Shown one piece after another: positions 59,341-64,000 of a DNA stretch of 64,000 bases. The notes below the pieces were generated by a model. It did no database searches, was not told the origin of the DNA, and saw only the letters and a list, made by a program, of their open reading frames with translations. How positions within the stretch are numbered: position 1 is the first letter of the stretch; every line of letters begins with the position of its first letter. Source of the DNA: Hippophae tibetana (lineage: Eukaryota; Streptophyta; Magnoliopsida; Rosales; Elaeagnaceae); the NCBI GenBank assembly GCA_037013495.1, contig CM072806.1, positions 23,460,001-23,524,000 of the forward strand. The letters run 5' to 3'. The translations under genes and the position numbers were made by a program.

Positions 59341-60470
59341 TTTTGGCTCTTAATTATGGAAAACTCTAACCCTACCTTGAGTAAATACCTAAGACATGTA
59401 GATATTTTTAAGCCCTCAACTTCTATTCATGTGCCAATACAACCTCTAAAAAGCTATGCATAGGCTACTTAGGTTATTGGTGATAACTCTTCAAGCTTAC
59501 TTATTGAATCATGTGAAACACCTCTAGAAAAGAGTGAAAATATTACTTATGTCTCCCTAGATCCGAAATTCTACCAATCTCACCTTGAGTTATGTAAATT
59601 TTCTCTTATAAATTGATTAATTCTATCTAAAGGAGACAAGCCTTGGAATTAAGGTGACATAAAAATGCCACTAACTTTGGTATGAAATTTTCTTTCAGCT
59701 GAAACTTATTGACTTTGATGGTGGTTTCTATCATATTTTATTGCACTTCCTTAAGGAGTAAACTAGAGTTCGAACTAACGCCCCCTTTAATATTAAACCA
59801 GAAATATTTTATGTTTAACCATGCATACCCAATTTTAAACCCCATAGTCAAACATCCACCAACGCTAAGTGTGGGTCTAGTTCTACCATTTAGCTTGGGA
59901 ATTTTAGGATAAAACAATTCTTGCACAATGCACAAGCCATTAGTGTTCCCCCAAAAATTAACAATGCCACTTCTATATGTGAGATGGGACAGTATGCTAG
60001 ACATTTTATCAATATAGATCTCGCTTATAAACTTGATGTGTAAGTTATGGTAAGGCTCACTTAAGATCTTCGTTGACCTATACTATAAAAATGTGCCAAA
60101 ATTTTGCAATTTCTACTCCTCTGTGGGCCATGTCACTTATAAATGTAGAAAAAATACTACTATTATGACTAAAAAGCCCAAAGAGACACAATCAACTAGG
60201 ACACAAAGTATAAACTCGTACACAACAAGTTTATATGCCTAAGGTAACCAATACAGATAATGTAGTTCCAATAAATAATGCTTTCTCAACCCTCTATACC
60301 TTGGGTGCTAAGGATCCTACCCCATCTTATGCGGCCTCTTACTCTTTTGTCATATCTATGGACTCAACTATTATAACAACTAGGTTAGTAATTGATAGCA
60401 CTACCGTAGCTCTCCATTTTGATGCCTTACCCTCCAAGACTAATATCTTTTAAATTGAAGATCTTCATGT
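59341..60470 (+). pseudogene. LINE ORF1 remains (DUF4283 plus zinc knuckle)
   Basis: Plus-strand fragments resemble the gag-like ORF1 of plant L1 LINEs. MENSNPTLS at about 59357, the DUF4283 region around 59700-60040 (FNHAYPILNP, then ARHFINIDLAYK-like) and a zf-CCHC_4 knuckle at about 60100 (FCNFCSSVGHVTYKC). Stops and frame changes are frequent. The protein would bind LINE RNA. Confidence 0.65.
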
Positions 60471-63170
60471 AGCATTCATCAATATCCCCACTTTTATAAT
60501 AACTTATCTAGTTTATCTTGCCTTAACTACTATTGCATTGACCATATATGACTCTCTTGATTCTATCTTAACTCTAGATCCTTATCTCTACTTGTCGTAC
60601 TAAGGTTCACTTTTCCTACTCTCACTATCCCACCCTCTTTCTTCTTAGTAAATGCACTTTATGCACATATACATAGAATAACACATGATCAATTGAAAGA
60701 TGACGAGAATGAAGGATGAAAATTAGTGATCAGAAAAGGTCAACAGATTAAATCAATTAGCCCCAACTTTTGACCTATGATATTTACACCCTTTACGGGA
60801 TCTTTAAACAATAACTCATCATAATAGTTCTTTACTAAATTGCATAGGAATCTCGAATACGAATTCTTAGTTTACTCTATGAAACCTCTATAAAAAGGAG
60901 CAACCTAATATTTTATGTAAAATAGAGCTTATGTTAGATCTTAGCTCTCTAGATGATCGCTACTAGTGAAATCTTGGCCACACTTTTATTTGTGCTAACT
61001 TTATGTTAGTAAATAAGCACTATCTTTTCTCGACTACTTTAGTGGTAGACAATACTACGGTTGTTTTACAACATCAACAACATATAACTGTTACTTACAC
61101 TACACATGCCAAAATCCATCTTTTAACTCTTTTTATGGTAGCAGTACTTATGTTAAGTGAAGAGACCTCTTGGATTCTATGAGGTCCATTTTGGATATGT
61201 AATCAATTTGTTAGTGATAGGGATTTTAATACAGTTCTTTGATCTCATGAAACTATGTACTTGTCTCATAGTACGATCTCAATATAGGAATTCAGTTCTA
61301 TAATTTCTTATAATAATTTGGTTGAGATTGATGCTAAAAAGGCTTTTTATACTTACTCCAAAGGTGGGATCTCTTTTATTTAGTCACGACTAGACAATGG
61401 GTTGTGTTCCGTGTCCTTTCTTGAATCCTTATCCATTGTTTCTTGCTACACTCTTCTATGACATCACTTCGACCACCATCCCTTCTTACTCTTCGCCTCT
61501 ATGGATAGACTGAGGGTGAGGCCCTGATTTCATGGTATGTGGCTTGAATATCCTGGTTTTATTGAATTAGTACATACCACCTAATCGAATTCTATCCATA
61601 CTAGTCCTATGGGAATATTTATTGGCAAGCTTAAGGTTTTGATGTTGGCTCTTAAGGTTTGGAATAATAAAGTCTTTAGTAATTTAGACTAGAATATTGC
61701 AACAACCTTGGATACCCTTACAGACATTCAAAAAATGGTATGATGATGACTCCTTTTCGAAGAGCTTCTCTAATTGGGTTTGATGCTCGTGTTGACTTGG
61801 ATAAGGAAAAATACCTAATTAAAATGGTTGAAGGGTGCTGATAAAAACTATTCTTTTTTCTACTCACTCCTTCAATATTTAAAGGCCTAAAAACCCTTAA
61901 TTCACTTGGAAATTAATAGAGAGATTACACAAGACCCTAAAGCAATAGTTAGCCATATTTTGGAATACTATGAGCAATGTTTCTCAACTCAGGTGGATGA
62001 AGCTATGGATTTGACTCTTATTGAGTTGGTCATGCCCTCCTTGGTCACATCTATAGATAATGCAAATGTATGAAGTGTACTATCACCAGTGGCCATACGT
62101 GCCACAATATTCTACATGGACTCTACGAGTGCTCTTGGTCCAAATAGTTTTAGAGGTAAATTATTTCGGCATTATTGGGACATCATTGGTACAGATGTAA
62201 AACGAGAAATTCAAGACTATTTTAAAATAGGTCAGATGAATCTATGACTAAATTCAAATTTTTTAATCCTTGTATCCAAAAACCATAAGCAAGCATTATT
62301 AATCAATATATGTCAATTTTGCTAGGAAACTTTATGTTCAAGTTAATAACAAATATTATCGCTGGGCATCTAAAAGAAATCTATTCTGGAATTTTGTCAC
62401 ATAATCATATTGGTTTCAATCTAGGCTGTAACATTAGAAACTGTATAGGTGGTGCTTCTAAGTGTTTTAATACAATGTAACTCCCTAGTGATATGGTTAA
62501 TTTTGCTCTTAAAATTGATACTCATAAAGCTTTTATACCATTCATTGAGATTTTATTTTAAAAGTGATGCAATGCTTTCGCTTTGATGGTATCTTTTTGG
62601 GTTGAATCCAAAATATTTTTGCATTTGCAAGAATCTCAATCCTGGTTAATGTTTTGCCTAAGGGTTACTTCTCTTATTATAGAGGCATTCATTAGGGAAG
62701 CCTTTTTCTATCCTTTTTTTGTATTGTCGAGGATTTTCTTAATAGATACCTTGGGTCGTTGGGTGATAATGGGTACCTTTTCTTAATTTCTTCACCTAGA
62801 GATAACCTTGTACCAACCCACTTTTTATGTATGGATGATATTTTCATCTTAAATCATGCTACTTATCAAACCTTTAGGTTTTATTCGAGGCTTTCCAATT
62901 GTATGGACATCTTTCAATTTAGGTAATCAATTTGGATAAATCTTTTGTTTACTTTGATAAAGGGGTATCTTAGGACAATGTCTCATCACTTCGAGAAATA
63001 ACTTGGATGCATACAAGGGGCTCATTTATGTCTTACTTAAGTATCACCCTTTTTAGATGATTGATTTCTTTGGTCATTTAGAGTAAGTTTCTTCACTCAT
63101 TTCAGATATATGAATGGCCAAAATTAGTCTTAGATGGCCTAATAACTTCCATTTGTAATTTCTTCTGACA
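60471..63170 (+). pseudogene. LINE ORF2 remains (endonuclease and reverse transcriptase)
   Basis: The endonuclease tail near 61210-61460 reads DRDFNTVL, NNLVEIDAKKAFYTYSKGG and SRLDNGLCSVSFLN. This matches the GDFN..DL.D....YTW....RLDR pattern of apurinic-type LINE endonucleases. RT remains at about 62120-62960 include GPNSFRGKLFRHYWDIIGTDV, LNSNFLILVSKN and a late NLDKSFVYFDKG. Many stops. Without its 3' end and poly-A tail the boundary at about 63170 is only approximate. Confidence 0.7.
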
Positions 63171-63173
63171 TGG

Positions 63174-64000
63174 TGATAAGTGCTTGAAATGCACTAATAT
63201 TTATTGATTTTATTATTCTTAAATGTGATAAGTAGATTTAATTATAACATATTAATGTGATAATTTATATAAATCTCAATGTTTGAAATTATATGTATGC
63301 TTTATTATTTCAGGTATTTTTAGCTTTAGAATGAATAAAAAATTATCAAGACATAAAGAACAACACTTAAAACACTCAATTTGCATCTTAGGAGCTTTAA
63401 AGAATAATACATGTAACCCTTACATGAAGAACTAACCATTTTGTAAGGTGTATATGAAAATTTTCAATAAAAATTGGGTCATGGCCCGCCTTCATTTATT
63501 CGACTTGAAGCCCTTTTACACCAACCTTGCCTATAAATACAACATTATATTTAAGTTTTCATTAGCTTTCATGGTTATTTTAATTGTAGAAGTTAGGTTA
63601 GTCGTTCCATCATTTACTGGTACAAAAAGATAACCTCTCAATTATGAAGAAGATCTAAAAGATTTGGAGATACCAGTGACAACTTGTTTAGAGATATAGA
63701 ATTGTCTTTAATAAGAAGGGGTATTTTTAATTGTTATATCTTTTATCTCTTTTTGTATTTTGATGCCTTTTATAGTTAAATTTATTTTGTTAATTTAGCT
63801 GTGATTGGCTAAATCTTTAATGTGAGATTTTAGTCTCTACTTCCAATGATTGGAAGAACATTTTTGTGATTTAAATAAATAAAAGTTTTAAATTTATTTC
63901 TTATTTATAATCTTCATATCTTTAATCATAAATTTATGATAAGTCAAGTCTTGATTTATGAGTAAAAAAATATTTTAGAATTAAGCATTATTAAATATGA
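63174..64000 (+). mobile_element. Probable LTR start, continuing beyond the window
   Basis: Begins TGATAAGTGCTTGAAATGCACTAA, the same type of start as at 21966, and has a TATA-like TATAAATAC at about 63532, as LTR promoters do. The end and any coding region are outside the window, so a solo LTR or a full element are both possible. Confidence 0.4.

Noticed and set aside
1-64000. tRNA, rRNA, CRISPR arrays or bacterial-type operons
   Set aside because: None seen. The repeats present are LTRs, TIRs and microsatellites, and the gene structures are eukaryotic.

Overview
The window looks like a retrotransposon-rich arm of a dicot nuclear genome. It is strongly AT-rich, has GT-AG introns, and carries plant-only protein families (plastid ADP-glucose pyrophosphorylase large subunit, HIPP metal-binding protein, GH5 mannanase). 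It also holds plant CACTA, copia, gypsy, TRIM and LINE elements. A legume is my best guess from the flavour of these proteins, but that is inference and cannot be proved here.

Layout. 1-6.6 kb: AT-rich intergenic DNA with one small two-exon HIPP gene (2245-2709, +). 6.66-16.9 kb: remains of a minus-strand copia element (RT, RNase H, probable 3' LTR) split by a 9,011-bp CACTA transposon (6959-15969). The CACTA has matching termini and a CTG target duplication, and carries a TNP2-type transposase gene and a second gene that ends in a Ulp1-type protease. 16.9-27 kb: unidentified DNA, a TRIM-like fragment, a minus-strand copia gag with primer-binding site and probable LTR, an LTR-like fragment, and a decayed plus-strand copia with its probable 3' LTR. 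27-34.8 kb: a minus-strand Athila/Tat-like gypsy element with one long and one truncated LTR. 34.8-38.4 kb: AT-rich DNA containing a short GC-richer island with a G-box and a TGACGTCA site.

38.8-42.8 kb: the one clearly intact larger host gene, a 14-exon gene for the AGPase large subunit (528 aa), the plastid enzyme of the committed step of starch synthesis. 43.1-52.2 kb: convergent with it, a mannan endo-1,4-beta-mannosidase gene reduced to a pseudogene. Its exons are separated by two copia fragments and a tiny TRIM, one exon is missing, the catalytic NEP motif is altered, and there are stops and frameshifts. 53.4-58.8 kb: a structurally complete copia element (both LTRs, PBS, gag-PR-IN-RT-RNase H) disabled by nonsense codons and frameshifts. 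59.3-63.2 kb: a decayed plus-strand L1-type LINE. 63.2 kb to the end: what appears to be the start of another LTR.

The host genes are HIPP (+), AGPase large subunit (+) and the dead mannanase (-); they share no evident pathway. Most of the rest is layered mobile DNA. I see no convincing undescribed system. The most unusual structures are a long inverted repeat inside the CACTA downstream of its second gene, the CACTA protease with all catalytic residues spread over several exons, and the stepwise dismantling of the mannanase gene.
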